Part shown: positions 5,858-6,053 of the stretch, piece by piece
How the letters are laid out: each line of letters begins with the position of its first letter
How positions within the stretch are numbered: position 1 is the first letter of the stretch
Origin: an uncultured Dyadobacter sp.
GTDB taxonomy: Bacteria; Bacteroidota; Bacteroidia; Cytophagales; Spirosomataceae
Direction of reading: 5' to 3'
NCBI GenBank assembly: GCA_946481035.1
Contig: CAMLNK010000279.1
Span: 1 to 6,053 of the forward strand
Length of the DNA stretch: 6,053 bases
Translations under genes and position numbers: made by a program
Notes under the pieces: generated by a model
Database searches by the model: none
What the model was told of the DNA's origin: nothing
What the model saw: the letters and a program-made list of their open reading frames with translations, nothing else

Positions 5858-5865
5858 CAAAGATA
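5858..5865 (-). promoter_or_regulatory. Candidate -7 promoter box for the nuclease gene
   Basis: The minus strand reads TATCTTTG, an exact match to the Bacteroidota sigma-ABfr -7 consensus TAnnTTTG, 17 bases before the nuclease ATG. No TTG -33 element is seen at the usual 19-21 bases upstream. An eight-base pattern with six fixed positions also occurs by chance a few times in a window this size, but the position in the short gap before a gene is favourable. If real, the leader would be only about ten bases. Confidence 0.3.
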
Positions 5866-5879
5866 GGCATTGTTTCCGA

Positions 5880-6053
5880 TCACTTTTGTTCCAGTTTGTA
5901 CCACTTAATGTCCTTCAATGGCGCTCTCCTTGCGGCTGAGGCAGTTGGCGAATAATTTTTTTCGAGATAATCGAGTACCGTTTTCTCAGCGTCGCCCAGT
6001 TCCCAGAGGTTATGGTTCGCCTGCATCCACCGGATCTTCTGTTTCCAGCCGTC
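5880..6053 (-). CDS. C-terminal fragment, probable c-type cytochrome
   Basis: The last 57 residues of a protein entering from the right edge, stop TGA at 5880-5882. The segment KIRWMQANHNLWELGDAEKTVLDYLEKNY is shown here in two parts: KIRWMQANHNLWEL (6-19) and GDAEKTVLDYLEKNY (20-34). A Met near position 10 followed by an acidic helix ending V-L-x-Y-L resembles the axial-ligand Met and C-terminal helix of class I cytochromes c. A basic segment (ARRAPLKDIKWYKL, 41-54) then closes the protein. The decisive CxxCH haem motif would lie upstream, outside the window, so the assignment is provisional. The reading frame itself is secure: open to the edge and in line with its neighbours. If correct, the protein works in the periplasm, like the exported nuclease that follows 39 bases later. 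Confidence 0.6.
   Translation of the reverse strand, partial: DGWKQKIRWMQANHNLWELGDAEKTVLDYLEKNYSPTASAARRAPLKDIKWYKLEQK

Overview
The window looks like chromosomal DNA from a Bacteroidota, most likely order Cytophagales (Dyadobacter/Spirosoma-like). This is inferred from roughly balanced base composition, starts without clear Shine-Dalgarno sequences, AT-rich leaders, one exact match to the Bacteroidota TAnnTTTG promoter box, and the protein types present. No mobile element, CRISPR array, tRNA or rRNA gene was seen.

All seven supportable genes lie on the minus strand, so transcription runs from the right edge to the left. In that order they are: (1) the C-terminal end of a probable c-type cytochrome (5880-6053, cut by the window); (2) an exported staphylococcal-nuclease-like protein (5262-5840); (3) five bases later, a 230-residue protein with a long Pro/Ala/Thr linker and a C-terminal domain resembling the uracil-DNA-glycosylase/DNA polymerase III psi fold (4564-5256); (4) a 413-residue membrane protein with a Pro/Gln-rich N-terminal region, four membrane segments and flanking coiled coils (3225-4466); (5) a second coiled-coil/four-TM/coiled-coil protein (1753-3144); (6) a RimJ/RimL-type GNAT acetyltransferase (1211-1720); (7) the first 359 residues of a FadD-type long-chain acyl-CoA synthetase (1-1077, cut by the window).

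The centre, about 1.75-5.84 kb, is the unusual part. Two adjacent membrane proteins share an architecture I do not recognise, and a psi/UDG-like protein coupled to a secreted nuclease lies upstream. The junctions carry structure: a dyad and a hairpin with overlapping short leader ORFs before the 413-residue gene, a terminator-like hairpin between the two membrane-protein genes, and a 15-bp inverted repeat enclosing the acetyltransferase start codon. The flanking genes (fadD, GNAT, cytochrome) look like ordinary housekeeping or metabolic genes. A shared function for the central genes is inferred from position only; the sequence does not prove it.
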